Below, piece after piece: positions 8,222-16,977 of a DNA stretch of 64,000 nt. A program made the translations under genes and the position numbers. This DNA comes from Clavibacter michiganensis (GTDB lineage Bacteria > Actinomycetota > Actinomycetes > Actinomycetales > Microbacteriaceae): positions 1,860,001 through 1,924,000 of the forward strand of contig MDHJ01000001.1 in the NCBI GenBank assembly GCA_002150995.1, read 5' to 3'. Each line of letters opens with the position of its first letter. Position 1 is the first letter of the stretch. The notes beneath the pieces are model-generated. The model was not told where the DNA came from, made no database searches, and was given only the letters and a program-made list of their open reading frames with translations.

Positions 8222-9153
8222 CAGACGGCCGCCTTTCCACGGGTGATCCGGAGCTGCACGAGCGCGATCGCGATGGCGATCACGAAGAAGATGGTCGCGT
8301 TCGCCATCTGGTAGGCGTAGTCGCCGCCGGTGAAGCCGGTGAAGATCGTCATCGCGATGCTGCGCGTCGACGTGCCGGGACCGCCGTTGGTGAGGCCGAC
8401 GATGATGTCGTAGGAGTTCAGGAAGTTCTTGAAGCCGATGATCGTGTTGATGAGGATGTACCCGGCGATCAGCGGGAGCGTGATCGAGCGCAGCTGCTTC
8501 CAGCCGGAGGCTCCGTCCAGGGCGCTGGCCTCGTACACCTCGCCGGGTATGGCGAGCAGGCCGGCGATGTAGATCAGCAGCGTGCTCGGGATCGCCTGCC
8601 ACGCGGTGACCAGCACGATGCCGATCCAGGCGGTGCCGGCGTCCGCGAGGATGCTGTCCTGCAGCCCCGTGATGCCGAGGGCCGTCCCGATCGCGGGCAG
8701 CGAGTTCGAGAACAGGAACTGGAAGACGAACGCGATGATGATGCCCGAGATGACCATCGGGATCACGAACACCGCGCGCAGGGCGGTCTTCGCCCGGATC
8801 TGCGCCGTGAGGCCGATCGCCAGCAGCAGCGCGATCGCGTTCACGACCAGCACCGTGACGAGCGCGAAGCCCATGGTGAAGCCGTACGAGCTGAGGATCG
8901 CCGGGTCGGTGGCCATCGCGATGTAGTTGGTGACGCCCACCATCTGGAACTCCCCGAAGCCGATGGAGTTCGTGAAGCTGTAGAAGACCCCCATCGCGGC
9001 GGGCAGGGTGATCGACAGGGTGAACAGCGCCAGGGTCGGCAGCAGGAAGAGGTGGAAGACGGGGTCGACGCGGACGCCCCGCCGCCTCGGGTTCCCGGTG
9101 GTGCTTCCGGAGAGGGAGGCACGGGGGCCCTCCTCGGTGCGGGTGGTGGCCAT
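8221..9153 (-). CDS. Sugar ABC transporter permease (MalF type)
   Basis: 310 residues starting at the ATG at 9153, preceded by GAAGGAG. Six membrane helices, with an N-terminal charged leader, DPVFHLFLLPTLALFTLSI as first helix, and the EAA-type loop (EVYEASALDGASGWKQLRSI, then TLPLI). CUT1 family, partner of the MalG-type permease that overlaps its stop codon. The substrate is not readable from the permease; the neighbouring GH13 enzyme suggests a small alpha-glucoside. Confidence 0.92.
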   Translation of the reverse strand: MATTRTEEGPRASLSGSTTGNPRRRGVRVDPVFHLFLLPTLALFTLSITLPAAMGVFYSFTNSIGFGEFQMVGVTNYIAMATDPAILSSYGFTMGFALVTVLVVNAIALLLAIGLTAQIRAKTALRAVFVIPMVISGIIIAFVFQFLFSNSLPAIGTALGITGLQDSILADAGTAWIGIVLVTAWQAIPSTLLIYIAGLLAIPGEVYEASALDGASGWKQLRSITLPLIAGYILINTIIGFKNFLNSYDIIVGLTNGGPGTSTRSIAMTIFTGFTGGDYAYQMANATIFFVIAIAIALVQLRITRGKAAV

Positions 9154-9203
9154 CGGGTCTCCTTCGACTCGGCCGGATCTGGTGGGGGAGGCGGACGCGG
9201 TGC

Positions 9204-10496
9204 TCACGAGCGCAGCGCCAGGCGGCGCCAGTCGGCGTCCATGGTGCGGAGGGTGTCCGCGGCGCTGGCGCCGGTGACGATGCCCTGGACGTAGTTCTCC
9301 GCGGGGATGGTGAGCGGGATCGCCTTCGAGGCGCCCTGGTAGAAGCGCGCCTCGTCGTAGTAGCTCTGCATGCCGACGATCCGCTCGTCGGTGACGGCGG
9401 GAGCCGTGGTCGTCGTGCCGAACGCGAGGAACTCCTCGTTGTACGCGTCGTGGATCTCGGGCTGCATGAGGAAGGCGAGGAACTCCCGCGCCGCGTCCTG
9501 CTTGCGGGACTGCTCGGGCACCCAGAGCGCGAGGTCGAGGTTGACCCGCACCCTGCGGTCGTCGGGCTCCTCGGTCATCGGCAACGGGAAGGTGCCGATC
9601 CGGGCGTCCGGGTTGGCCTTCGTGATCTCGCCCAGGGCCCAGGGGCCCTGCATCAGCATCGCGGCCTCGCCCTGGGCCATGGCGAGGTTGCCGTCCCCGT
9701 AGCCGCGGCTGTTGCGGTTGGCGTTCGACAGCCCGGCCAGCTGCACCATGCGGTCGACGGGCTCGCGGAAGTCCTTCTCGAACGACACCGCGCTGCCCTC
9801 GCCGACGCGCGTCCCCTCCTCGCCCATGGTGCGGTAGAACGCGGCGACGTCGAGCATCCCGCCGGTGGTGTAGTCGAAGAGACCCTGCGCCACGGTCCAC
9901 GGCTCACGGAACGTGCTGTAGATGGGGGTGACGTCGGCGGCCGCGAAGGTCTCGCACGCGGCGAGGATCTCCTGCCAGGTGGTCGGCACGTCCACGCCGA
10001 GGTCGGCGAAGATCCGCTGGTCGTAGATCACCGACGCGGCGGTGATCGAGTAGGGGAGCACGCTCGTCCGACCGGGATAGGTCGCGTACTGGTCCACGAG
10101 GTCCTGCACCTCCGGCCGGATGGTGGCGGCCTGGGGCATGTCGCCGAGGTCGCTCAGGGCCCCGCGCTCCATGAAGCGCGCCATCTCGAGGTTGTAGGTG
10201 AAGGCCGCGATGTCGGGCGGGTTGCCGCGGACGAAGCCGGCGGAGATCCCGGAGGTCGAGTCGTGGATGACGCGGACGCCCGACTGCGACTCATTGAACC
10301 GCTCGACGAGGTCGGAGAAGTACCCGATCGCCTCCGGCTTGGTCTGGTAGAAGGTGATCTCGGTGCGTCCGGAGCGGCTCCCGCCCATGCTCGGAGCGCA
10401 GCCGGCGAGGAGCAGCGAGGCGCCGGCGGCGCCGATCCCGCCGAGCAGCGCCCGGCGGCTGAGGCCCGTGGGGGTGGGCAGTGGGGGTGTGGGCAC
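9204..10496 (-). CDS. ABC transporter sugar-binding lipoprotein
   Basis: 430 residues. The N-terminus combines a twin-arginine motif (LSRRALLGG) with a lipobox (LLLAGC), so it may be exported folded and then lipid-anchored. The rest is a class 1 extracellular solute-binding protein (ITFYQTKPEAIGYFSDLVER near the N-terminus, QGEAAMLMQGPWALGEI in the middle). First gene of the importer/GH13 operon; a 34-bp inverted repeat lies 46 bp upstream, between it and the divergent ROK regulator gene. Confidence 0.92.
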   Translation of the reverse strand: MPTPPLPTPTGLSRRALLGGIGAAGASLLLAGCAPSMGGSRSGRTEITFYQTKPEAIGYFSDLVERFNESQSGVRVIHDSTSGISAGFVRGNPPDIAAFTYNLEMARFMERGALSDLGDMPQAATIRPEVQDLVDQYATYPGRTSVLPYSITAASVIYDQRIFADLGVDVPTTWQEILAACETFAAADVTPIYSTFREPWTVAQGLFDYTTGGMLDVAAFYRTMGEEGTRVGEGSAVSFEKDFREPVDRMVQLAGLSNANRNSRGYGDGNLAMAQGEAAMLMQGPWALGEITKANPDARIGTFPLPMTEEPDDRRVRVNLDLALWVPEQSRKQDAAREFLAFLMQPEIHDAYNEEFLAFGTTTTAPAVTDERIVGMQSYYDEARFYQGASKAIPLTIPAENYVQGIVTGASAADTLRTMDADWRRLALRS

Positions 10497-10542
10497 GTCG
10501 TCGTCTCCCGGGTCGTGGTGCCGTCGACCCTGACGGAACCCG

Positions 10543-10576
10543 TTGATCTAGCGATTAGATTTAGACACTAGATCAA
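10543..10576. promoter_or_regulatory. Inverted repeat operator between sugar importer and ROK regulator
   Basis: Perfect 9-bp arms TTGATCTAG (10543-10551) and CTAGATCAA (10568-10576), separated by 16 bp of AT-rich sequence. This is by far the most AT-rich stretch in the locus and lies between the divergent binding-protein and ROK genes. It is best read as the operator of the ROK regulator controlling both promoters. Confidence 0.65.
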
Positions 10577-10637
10577 TTCGGGACGTGGCACCATGGGCAA
10601 GCCCGGACGACGGACGACGAGCAGCGAGGAGCCCGCC

Positions 10638-11870
10638 ATGACGACGATCACGGGATCGTCGCCTCTCGTGGGCACGAGGCGGCTGAACGCCGAGGTCGTC
10701 CTGCGGCGGGCGTGGTGGGCGGAGGCGGTGACCGCGAGCGACCTCATCGGGTCGACCGGCCTGACGCGGTCGACCGTGATCAGCCTGTGCGACGAGCTGA
10801 TCGAGCGCGGCTGGCTCACGGTCCTACCGGATGCGCGCGCCACCGGTGAGCAGCGCGCGGGTCGGCCCGCACGGCGGTACGCCCTCGCGTCGAGCGCGGC
10901 CCACGTCATGGGCGTCGATGCCGGGCGGCACCAGGTCACCTGCATCATCGCGGACCTCCGGGGGCGCCCCGTCGCGCGCCTGGTGCGCCGCGTCGACCCG
11001 GACGGGAGCGCCGAGGCCCGGCGCGCCGACGTGTCGCGGATCGTCGACGAGGTGCTCGCCCAGGCGTCGATGGGGGATGCCGACGTCCTCGCCGTCACCA
11101 TCGGCGTCCCCGCGCCCGCCGACGCCCGGGCCGGTCGCCGCGCGAGGCGGACGGGGACTTCTGGGAGCGCGTGAACCCGGACTACGCCGGGCTCCTCTCG
11201 CGACGCGGGTGGGCCGTGGTGGTCGAGAACGACGCCAACCTCGCCGCCGTCGCGGAGGCGGCGGTCCTCGCCCGGTCCTCCACGGATCCGGCCGAGGCGC
11301 ACCGGCCCCGGGGCTCCTTCATCGCGCTGCTCGCGGGGAGCGCTTCGGCGCGGGCTTCGTGCTGGACGGGGCGCTGGTGCGGGGGAGCCGTGGCGCCGCC
11401 GGCGAGATGCGGCTCCTCGACCTGGTGCAGGGCGTCGGATCGGCGGACGGGCTCGGCGCCATCCTCCGGGACGGCGCGCGGGCCGCCCGCACGCTGGGGA
11501 CGCTGCCGCCGTCCTCCCCGCTCGCGACCGCGCCATCCGCCGACCTCGACGCCCAGGCCGTGCTCTCCGCCGCCGATGCCGGGGATGCCGGCGCCCTCGC
11601 GATCGTGGAGGACGCCGCGGAGCGGTTCGCGCGCGTCTGCGCCGTGCTCGGCGGGATGCTCGACGTCGACCGCATCGTCGTCGCCGGTGCGGTCGCGCCG
11701 TCGATCGACCTCCTCCTGGAGCGCACCCGGGAGTGGCTCGCCCGCTTCACGCACCGGGAGGCGCCCGTCGTCGTGGCCTCCACCCTCGGGACGCGGTCGT
11801 CACCCTCGGCGCCGTGGAACGGGCCCTCACGCACGTCCGCGAGCACGCCCTGGACCTGCCGACGAGGTAG
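10638..11870 (+). pseudogene. ROK family transcriptional regulator, three single-base frameshifts
   Basis: Read with three corrections this is a full ROK-family repressor of about 411 residues: N-terminal winged helix (TRRLNAEVVLRRAWW, DLIGSTGLTRSTVISLCDEL), then a sugar-kinase-like domain (HVMGVDAGRHQVTCIIADLR, VVVENDANLAAVAEA, RFGAGFVLDGALVRG, GAAGEMRLLDL, RIVVAGAVAP) ending LGAVERALTHVREHALDLPT and a stop at 11868. The breaks are near 11128-11130, 11335-11338 and 11788-11790; each is explained by one missing G in a G run. Three independent losses of the same kind suggest sequencing error, but decay cannot be excluded. The ATG at 10638 has GAGGA upstream; 10593 is an alternative. It should regulate the divergent alpha-glucoside operon. 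Confidence 0.82.
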
Positions 11871-12117
11871 GCGGCCCTGCGGCGACGCGGCGAGCCCCGG
11901 CGGCGTCGCGCGCCTCGCCGACCCCGTCACGACGGCGTCGGATCGCCCATGCACGCGCGCGATGCGGTACGGGCACCCCGGCCGAACGCGACGTGCCGTC
12001 GCGAGCCGACGCGGCCGATGCGCTGCTGCGCACCGTCCTCGTCCACGACGCCGGGAACCGGCAGCCGCGGGGCAGGCGCTGGCTGCTGCTGCGGCGACTG
12101 GTCGGACGCGGCAGCAG

Positions 12118-12158
12118 CAGCCTCAGCCTCAGCCTCAGCCTCAGCCTCGGCCTCAGCC
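12118..12158. repeat. Hexanucleotide tandem repeat (CAGCCT)
   Basis: Five perfect CAGCCT units, one variant CGGCCT and a partial CAGCC. It lies in the gap after the ROK gene and touches the last codons of the maleylacetate reductase gene. Copy number could vary between strains. The remainder of 11871-12117 shows no gene. Confidence 0.9.
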
Positions 12159-13208
12159 GATGCGGCGCCCCTCCAGCGCCGCCTGCAGGATCCCCTCGAG
12201 ATCGCGCTCGCGCACGGGCCGCGGATTGCTCGGGGGCACGACCGGCAGGATCAGCCCGGCGCTCTCGGGGATGCTCTCGGCGCGGTACCCCACGTCGGCG
12301 AGGGCCCGCGTGGCGGGGATCGACGCGTAGAGGGAGTCGAGGCCCCGGACCGCGCTCGGGGCGCCGAGCGCACGGGCGATCCGCTCCTCCGCCTCGGCCG
12401 ACGCCCCCACATTGAAGGCGAGCACCTGCGGCAGCACCGCCGAGTGGGCCTGTGCGTGCGGCAGGTCGTAGGCCCCGCCGAGCACGTGGCAGATCTTGTG
12501 GTGGAGGCCCGAGCCCGCGGAGGCGAACGCGACCGCCGAGACGTACGCCCCGTGGAGCATGCGCTCGCGGGCGGGCACGTCGCCTGGATCCTGGACGATC
12601 GCGGGGAGCGCCGCGGCGATCTCCCGGATGCCCTCCTCGGCGAGGGCGCGGTCGAGCGGATCCGAGGACGGCGCCCACATCGAGTCGATGCAGTGCGCGA
12701 TGGCGTTGAGTCCGGAGGCGACCGAGAGGCCGACGGGCAGGCTCAGCGTGAGCGCGGCGTCGTAGATCACGACCGCCGGGAGCACGACGTCGTCGACCCC
12801 GGTGGTCTTGCGGGAGTCGGTCGTGATCCCCCAGACGTTCGTGGCCTCGGATCCGGCGTAGGTGGTGGGCACGGCCACGATCGGCAGCCGCTCCGTGAGC
12901 GCGACGGCCTTGGCGAGGCCGGTGGCCGAGCCCCCGCCCACCGACACCACGAGGTCGATGCCGGCCTCGCGCGCGGCGGCCCGCGCCCGCTCGGCGTGGG
13001 CGACGGGCACGTGCGGCGCCACGTCGTCCCATTGCAGCGCCACCTCGATGCCGGCGGCGATGCCGCGGGCGAGGGTCGCCGAGGAGGGCGCCGCGATCAG
13101 CATGACGGCTCCGGCACCCCTCTCGGCGACCTCGGCGGCGAGCGCGGCGGCAGCGTCCCCGCTGCCGAAGCGCACGCGCTGGGGCAGGGTGCGGTGGTCG
13201 AACCTCAT
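12153..13208 (-). CDS. Maleylacetate reductase (iron-containing alcohol dehydrogenase family)
   Basis: 351 residues, normal for maleylacetate reductases. The Fe-ADH fold is clear: VVSVGGGSATGLAKAVAL nucleotide-binding loop, IVAVPTTYAGSEATNVWGIT, and SGLNAIAHCIDSMWAPSSDP plus GSGLHHKICHVLGGAYDLPHA, with the His residues that line the metal site. It would reduce maleylacetate to 3-oxoadipate with NAD(P)H. The start at 13208 is preceded by GGAGGAG and overlaps the stop of the hydrolase gene (ATGA). Together with the dioxygenase upstream and PcaIJF further upstream, it supplies the middle step of hydroquinone breakdown. Confidence 0.9.
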   Translation of the reverse strand: MRFDHRTLPQRVRFGSGDAAAALAAEVAERGAGAVMLIAAPSSATLARGIAAGIEVALQWDDVAPHVPVAHAERARAAAREAGIDLVVSVGGGSATGLAKAVALTERLPIVAVPTTYAGSEATNVWGITTDSRKTTGVDDVVLPAVVIYDAALTLSLPVGLSVASGLNAIAHCIDSMWAPSSDPLDRALAEEGIREIAAALPAIVQDPGDVPARERMLHGAYVSAVAFASAGSGLHHKICHVLGGAYDLPHAQAHSAVLPQVLAFNVGASAEAEERIARALGAPSAVRGLDSLYASIPATRALADVGYRAESIPESAGLILPVVPPSNPRPVRERDLEGILQAALEGRRIG

Positions 13209-13870
13209 GGTGTCTCCTCCTCGGGGTCGCGCAGCCGGTGCAGGAGCAGGCGGGCGTCGGCCGCCGCCCGCTCGGTGATGCCGTGCTCGTCGCCCGGCTC
13301 GACCAGCACGTCGGCCTGCGCTCCGGCGAGCGCGAGCAGCCGGGCCGTGTCGGCGACCCGGAAGGCGGGCACCCAGGGGTCGTGGTCGATCGAGCGCAGC
13401 AGCACCGGTACGCCGCGGCGGAGGGTGCCCACCCGCTCGGCGACGGTCCGGGGCTCGAGCGGGTCGGCGCCGACGTACCCGCCCGTGAAGAGCACGGCGC
13501 CGACGACGGGCACGTCCCGCGTGAGCAGGAAGTGCGACAGGGTGCACGCCCCCTGCGAGAACCCGAGCAGCGCCACGCGGGCGAAGCCGGCCGCGTGGGC
13601 CGCGGCGACGCTGGCCTCGACCGCGTCGACCGCCCGTCCGAGGTGCTCGGCGTTGTCGGGCGCGGGGTCGAGGAAGGGATGCGGATACCAGGAGCGGCCC
13701 ACGGCCTCCGGCGCGAACCAGCGGAGGCCCGGCACCCCGAGCCGCTCCGACAGCCCGCGCACGAAGGTCACGTCCTGGGTGCGTCCGTGCAGCGCCACCA
13801 CGGCGAGCGCCCCCGCGTCGCCCGGCTCCGCATCGCCCCAGACCTGCGGTCCCACGGTCGGCTCCGTCAT
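13205..13870 (-). CDS. Alpha/beta hydrolase, MhqD-like carboxylesterase
   Basis: 221 residues, a single phospholipase/carboxylesterase-type alpha/beta-hydrolase domain. Motifs: VALHGRTQDV (oxyanion region), the nucleophile elbow GFSQGA, the probable acid Asp in RSIDHDPWVP and the His in EPGDEHGI. In Bacillus, MhqD-type hydrolases are encoded with MhqO-type hydroquinone dioxygenases, as here. Their role in quinone or hydroquinone detoxification is not well defined. Translationally coupled to the maleylacetate reductase gene by ATGA and 41 bp after the dioxygenase stop. Confidence 0.85.
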   Translation of the reverse strand: MTEPTVGPQVWGDAEPGDAGALAVVALHGRTQDVTFVRGLSERLGVPGLRWFAPEAVGRSWYPHPFLDPAPDNAEHLGRAVDAVEASVAAAHAAGFARVALLGFSQGACTLSHFLLTRDVPVVGAVLFTGGYVGADPLEPRTVAERVGTLRRGVPVLLRSIDHDPWVPAFRVADTARLLALAGAQADVLVEPGDEHGITERAAADARLLLHRLRDPEEETP

Positions 13871-13911
13871 CCGCTCATCCTCTCCTCGTCGCCCGCCGTC
13901 GCACGCGCCGC

Positions 13912-14877
13912 TCAGTCCTCGTCGCGCAGCGGCTCGAGGCGGGCCATGATCGCCTCGCGCTCGTGCTCGAAGAACGGGGGCAGCATGAAGGCCCGGCCGA
14001 GCTCCTCGGGCGACTCGTCGCAGTCCCAGCCGCCCTCGTCGTGCGTCACCGCGAGCTCGAACAGCGCGCCGCCCGGGGTGCGCACGTAGTGCGACTTGAA
14101 GTAGGTGCGGTTCTTCAGCTCCGAGATGTCGGTGTAGCCGGCGCCCTCGATGTCGAACCGCACCTCCTTCTGGTTCTGGAGGTCGCCGAGGTTCCAGGCG
14201 AAGTGGTGGTACGCGCCGGATCCGTAGCGCCAGGTCCCCTGCGCGTCGGTGCGGTTGCCGGTGAGCTCCACGAAGTTGCCGACGTCGGCGTCGCCCACGC
14301 GGAAGCGGGCGCGGTCGCCCTCCTCCTCGACCTCGCTCGAGGCGAAGAACGCCTCCTTGCCGAAGTCGACCATGCGGTCCTGGTCGAACACGTGGATGCC
14401 CACGCCGTAGATGCCGTGGATGGCGTGCTCGATCCCCACGCCGTTCCTCGTGTAGCCCTCACGCGGGTCGTCGTCGACCTCGATCAGCACGTACTCGATG
14501 CCGGAGGGGTGGCGGAGGTTCAGTCGGCGGCCGCCGAACACGTCCTCGAAGCCGTTCTCGATGCCGTGCTCGGTGAGCCGCCTCGACCAGAACTCGAGCG
14601 AGCCCGTGGGCACCGAGAGCAGCACCTCGCGCGCCTGGTTGGTGCCGCGGGTCCCGTAGAGCCCCACCTGCGCCCACGGGAACGTGGTGATCACGGCGGA
14701 GGGGTCCCCGCCGGCGTTCGAGTAGTAGAGGTGGTAGACCGGCGTGCCGCCGTCGTAGAGCACCGTCTTCTTGATGAAGCGCAGGCCGAGGGCCCGCGTG
14801 TGGAAGTCGACATCCTCTTGCGCATGCCCTACTGAGAGGGTCACGTGATGGGAACCGGCGACATACGTCATTGTCAT
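13912..14877 (-). CDS. Ring-cleaving dioxygenase, VOC family (hydroquinone 1,2-dioxygenase type)
   Basis: 321 residues with two VOC modules, as in MhqO, PcpA and LinE. The N-terminal module has SHHVTLSVGHAQEDVDFHTR and GLRFIKKTVLYD; the C-terminal module has GAYHHFAWNLGDL and GGALFELAVTHDEGGWDCDE. The conserved His, His and Glu ligands expected for Fe(II) are in the right places. These enzymes cleave (chloro)hydroquinones between the hydroxylated and neighbouring carbon. From a chlorohydroquinone the product hydrolyses to maleylacetate directly; from plain hydroquinone a semialdehyde dehydrogenase, not seen here, would be needed. AAGGAG precedes the ATG at 14877. Confidence 0.9.
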   Translation of the reverse strand: MTMTYVAGSHHVTLSVGHAQEDVDFHTRALGLRFIKKTVLYDGGTPVYHLYYSNAGGDPSAVITTFPWAQVGLYGTRGTNQAREVLLSVPTGSLEFWSRRLTEHGIENGFEDVFGGRRLNLRHPSGIEYVLIEVDDDPREGYTRNGVGIEHAIHGIYGVGIHVFDQDRMVDFGKEAFFASSEVEEEGDRARFRVGDADVGNFVELTGNRTDAQGTWRYGSGAYHHFAWNLGDLQNQKEVRFDIEGAGYTDISELKNRTYFKSHYVRTPGGALFELAVTHDEGGWDCDESPEELGRAFMLPPFFEHEREAIMARLEPLRDED

Positions 14878-14974
14878 CTCCTTGTTGTTCGGCTGCTGCG
14901 GGTGCCCGATGCTTTACTCCGTCGGGGCGGAGGGATCTCTGCGGACCGGCTTCCGGGGGCCCAAGCCCGGGCCG

Positions 14975-15808
14975 TCACCCTCGCCTCCCCGGTCGGGTGA
15001 GGTCGAGGTCGGCCCCGATGGCCTCGGCCGCCGCCACGAGGGCGGGGGCGAAGTCGGCCTGGATGCGCTCGATCGAGGCAGCGCTCACCGTGGTCGAGAC
15101 GTTGATGGCGGCCACCACCCGGCCATGCCGGCGCACCGGAGCGGCGATCGAGCGGAGCCCGACCTCCAGCTCCTGGTCCACGGCGACCCAGCCGCGCTCC
15201 CGCGCGGCGGCGATCTCGGCGCGCAGCACCTCGCGATCCGTGAGCGTCCTCGGCGTCAGGCCGACGGGATCCACGGCATCGAGGAGCCGGTCGAGCTCGG
15301 GCTCGGGGAGGCCCGCGAGCAGCACGCGGCCCATGGAGGTGGCGTAGGCGGGGAATCGCGTGCCGACGGTGATGGCCACCGCCATGATGCGCCGCACGGG
15401 CACGCGGGCCACGTAGACGATGTCGCCGCCGTCGAGCACCGATGCGGAGGTCGACTCGCCGAGCTCGTGGGCGAGCCGCTCGAGGTGGGGCTGCGCGACC
15501 TCGGGCAGGGTGAGCGCGCTGAGGTACCCGAAGCCGAGCTCGAGCACGCGCGGCGTGAGCGAGAACCCCTTGCCGTCGGTGCGCACGTAGCCGAGCTCCA
15601 CGAGGGTGAGGAGGAAGCGGCGTGCGGTGGCGCGCGTGAGCCCGGTGCCGCGCGCGACGTCGCTGAGCGTCTGCACGGGCAGGTCGGCGGTGAACGCCTT
15701 GATCACCTCCAGGCCGCGCGCGAGCGACTGCACGTACTGCTCGCCCGGTGCGCGGGCGCTCGGCCCACCCGCTCGATCGGCGGTGCCGGCGGTGTCCGTG
15801 TCGCTCAT
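14975..15808 (-). CDS. IclR family regulator (PcaR/PobR-like)
   Basis: 277 residues. An N-terminal winged helix (QSLARGLEVIKAFT, LSDVARGTGLTRATARRFLL) is followed by the IclR effector domain (ESTSASVLDGGDIVYVARVP, FPAYATSMGRVLLAGL, GWVAVDQELEVGLRSIAAPV). IclR members near pca genes respond to 3-oxoadipate or aromatic acids. It overlaps the thiolase stop (ATGA), so it is co-transcribed with pcaIJF and 97 bp upstream of the dioxygenase. The likely target is the palindrome upstream of pcaI at 18374-18392. Confidence 0.9.
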   Translation of the reverse strand: MSDTDTAGTADRAGGPSARAPGEQYVQSLARGLEVIKAFTADLPVQTLSDVARGTGLTRATARRFLLTLVELGYVRTDGKGFSLTPRVLELGFGYLSALTLPEVAQPHLERLAHELGESTSASVLDGGDIVYVARVPVRRIMAVAITVGTRFPAYATSMGRVLLAGLPEPELDRLLDAVDPVGLTPRTLTDREVLRAEIAAARERGWVAVDQELEVGLRSIAAPVRRHGRVVAAINVSTTVSAASIERIQADFAPALVAAAEAIGADLDLTRPGRRG

Positions 15809-16977
15809 CGCTCGAGCACCACGGCGAGGCCCTGGCCCACGCCGATGCAGATGGCGGCGACCGCGACCCCGCGCCCACGCCGGGCGAGCTCGTGCGCGGC
15901 GTGGCCGACGATCCGGCCGCCGGACGCGCCGAGCGGGTGCCCGATGGCGATGGCGCCGCCGTGGATGTTGACCCTCGCCGGATCGAGCTCGGGCCAGAGC
16001 CGGAGGCACGCGAGCGACTGCGCCGCGAAGGCCTCGTTGAGCTCCAGCAGGTCGACGTCGGCCCAGGTCCGGCCCGCGCTCGCGAGTGCCCGGTTCGCGG
16101 CCTCGACGGGCCCGATCCCGAACCTGTCCGGGTCGACCGCCGCGACCCCGCGACCGATGATGCGGGCTAGCGGTTCCGCGTCGATCGGCGCGTCCTCCGC
16201 CCCCACGATCACCATCGACGCGCCGTCGTTCAGCGGCGAGGCGTTGCCGGCGGTGATGGTCCCCTCGGGCCGGAACGCCGGCTTCAGCACGGCGAGCGAC
16301 TCCGTCGTCGAATCGGGCCGAATGCCCTCGTCACGCGGGAGGTCGACCCCCGGCACCGCCACGATCTCGCGGTCGTGCATGCCCGCGTCCCAGGCCGCGG
16401 CCGCGGCCGTGTGGCTCGCCGCGGCGAACGCGTCCTGCTCCTCGCGGGTGATGCCGAGCTCCTCGGCCAGCTGCTCGTTCGACTCGCCGAGCGAGATCGT
16501 CCACTCCCGCGGCATCCGCGCGTTGACGAGCCGCCAGCCGAGGGTCGTGGAGTGCAGGGTCGCGTCGCCGGCCGGGTAGGCGCGCTCGGGCTTCTGCATC
16601 ACCCACGGTGCCCGGCTCATCGACTCCACGCCGCCCGCCAGCACGAGGCGCGAGTCGCCGGACTCGATGGCCCGACTGGCATCCATGACGGCCTGGAGGC
16701 CCGAGCCGCACAGCCGGTTGACGGTCACGCCGGGCACCGAGGTGGGGAGCCCCGCGAGCAGCACCGCCATGCGCGCGACGTCCCGGTTGTCCTCGCCCGA
16801 CTGGTTCGCGGCTCCTGCCACGACGTCGTCGATGAGGGCGGGGTCGAGCCCCGGATGCCGGTCGAGCAGCCCGCGCACCACCGTCGCCAGCAGGTCGTCG
16901 GGCCGCACGCCAACGAGGGCCTTGCCGAAGCGGCCGAACGGCGTGCGCACGGCGTCGTAGACGAAGCTCGCGGTCAT
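15805..16977 (-). CDS. pcaF: 3-oxoadipyl-CoA thiolase
   Basis: 390 residues, standard thiolase length. Motifs: nucleophilic Cys in VNRLCGSGLQAVMDA (about residue 85), GGVESMSRAPWVM, NEAFAAQSLA, GGAIAIGHPLGASGGRI with the catalytic His, and the C-terminal CIGVGQGLA with the second Cys. Thiolases in general cleave 3-ketoacyl-CoA; the assignment to 3-oxoadipyl-CoA rests on its coupling to pcaIJ-type transferase genes and the maleylacetate reductase. It would yield succinyl-CoA and acetyl-CoA. ATGA overlaps on both sides make this a tightly coupled operon. Confidence 0.88.
   Translation of the reverse strand: MTASFVYDAVRTPFGRFGKALVGVRPDDLLATVVRGLLDRHPGLDPALIDDVVAGAANQSGEDNRDVARMAVLLAGLPTSVPGVTVNRLCGSGLQAVMDASRAIESGDSRLVLAGGVESMSRAPWVMQKPERAYPAGDATLHSTTLGWRLVNARMPREWTISLGESNEQLAEELGITREEQDAFAAASHTAAAAAWDAGMHDREIVAVPGVDLPRDEGIRPDSTTESLAVLKPAFRPEGTITAGNASPLNDGASMVIVGAEDAPIDAEPLARIIGRGVAAVDPDRFGIGPVEAANRALASAGRTWADVDLLELNEAFAAQSLACLRLWPELDPARVNIHGGAIAIGHPLGASGGRIVGHAAHELARRGRGVAVAAICIGVGQGLAVVLER

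Noticed and set aside
4178..8314. Very long open frame on the plus strand (over 1300 codons)
   Set aside because: It is antisense to the DUF3500, GH13 and permease genes, is dominated by Gly/Arg/Val/Glu, and has no domain. High GC leaves such shadows free of stops.
12118..12158. Possible CRISPR repeat
   Set aside because: Units are adjacent 6-bp copies with no spacers and no cas genes nearby; it is a simple tandem repeat.
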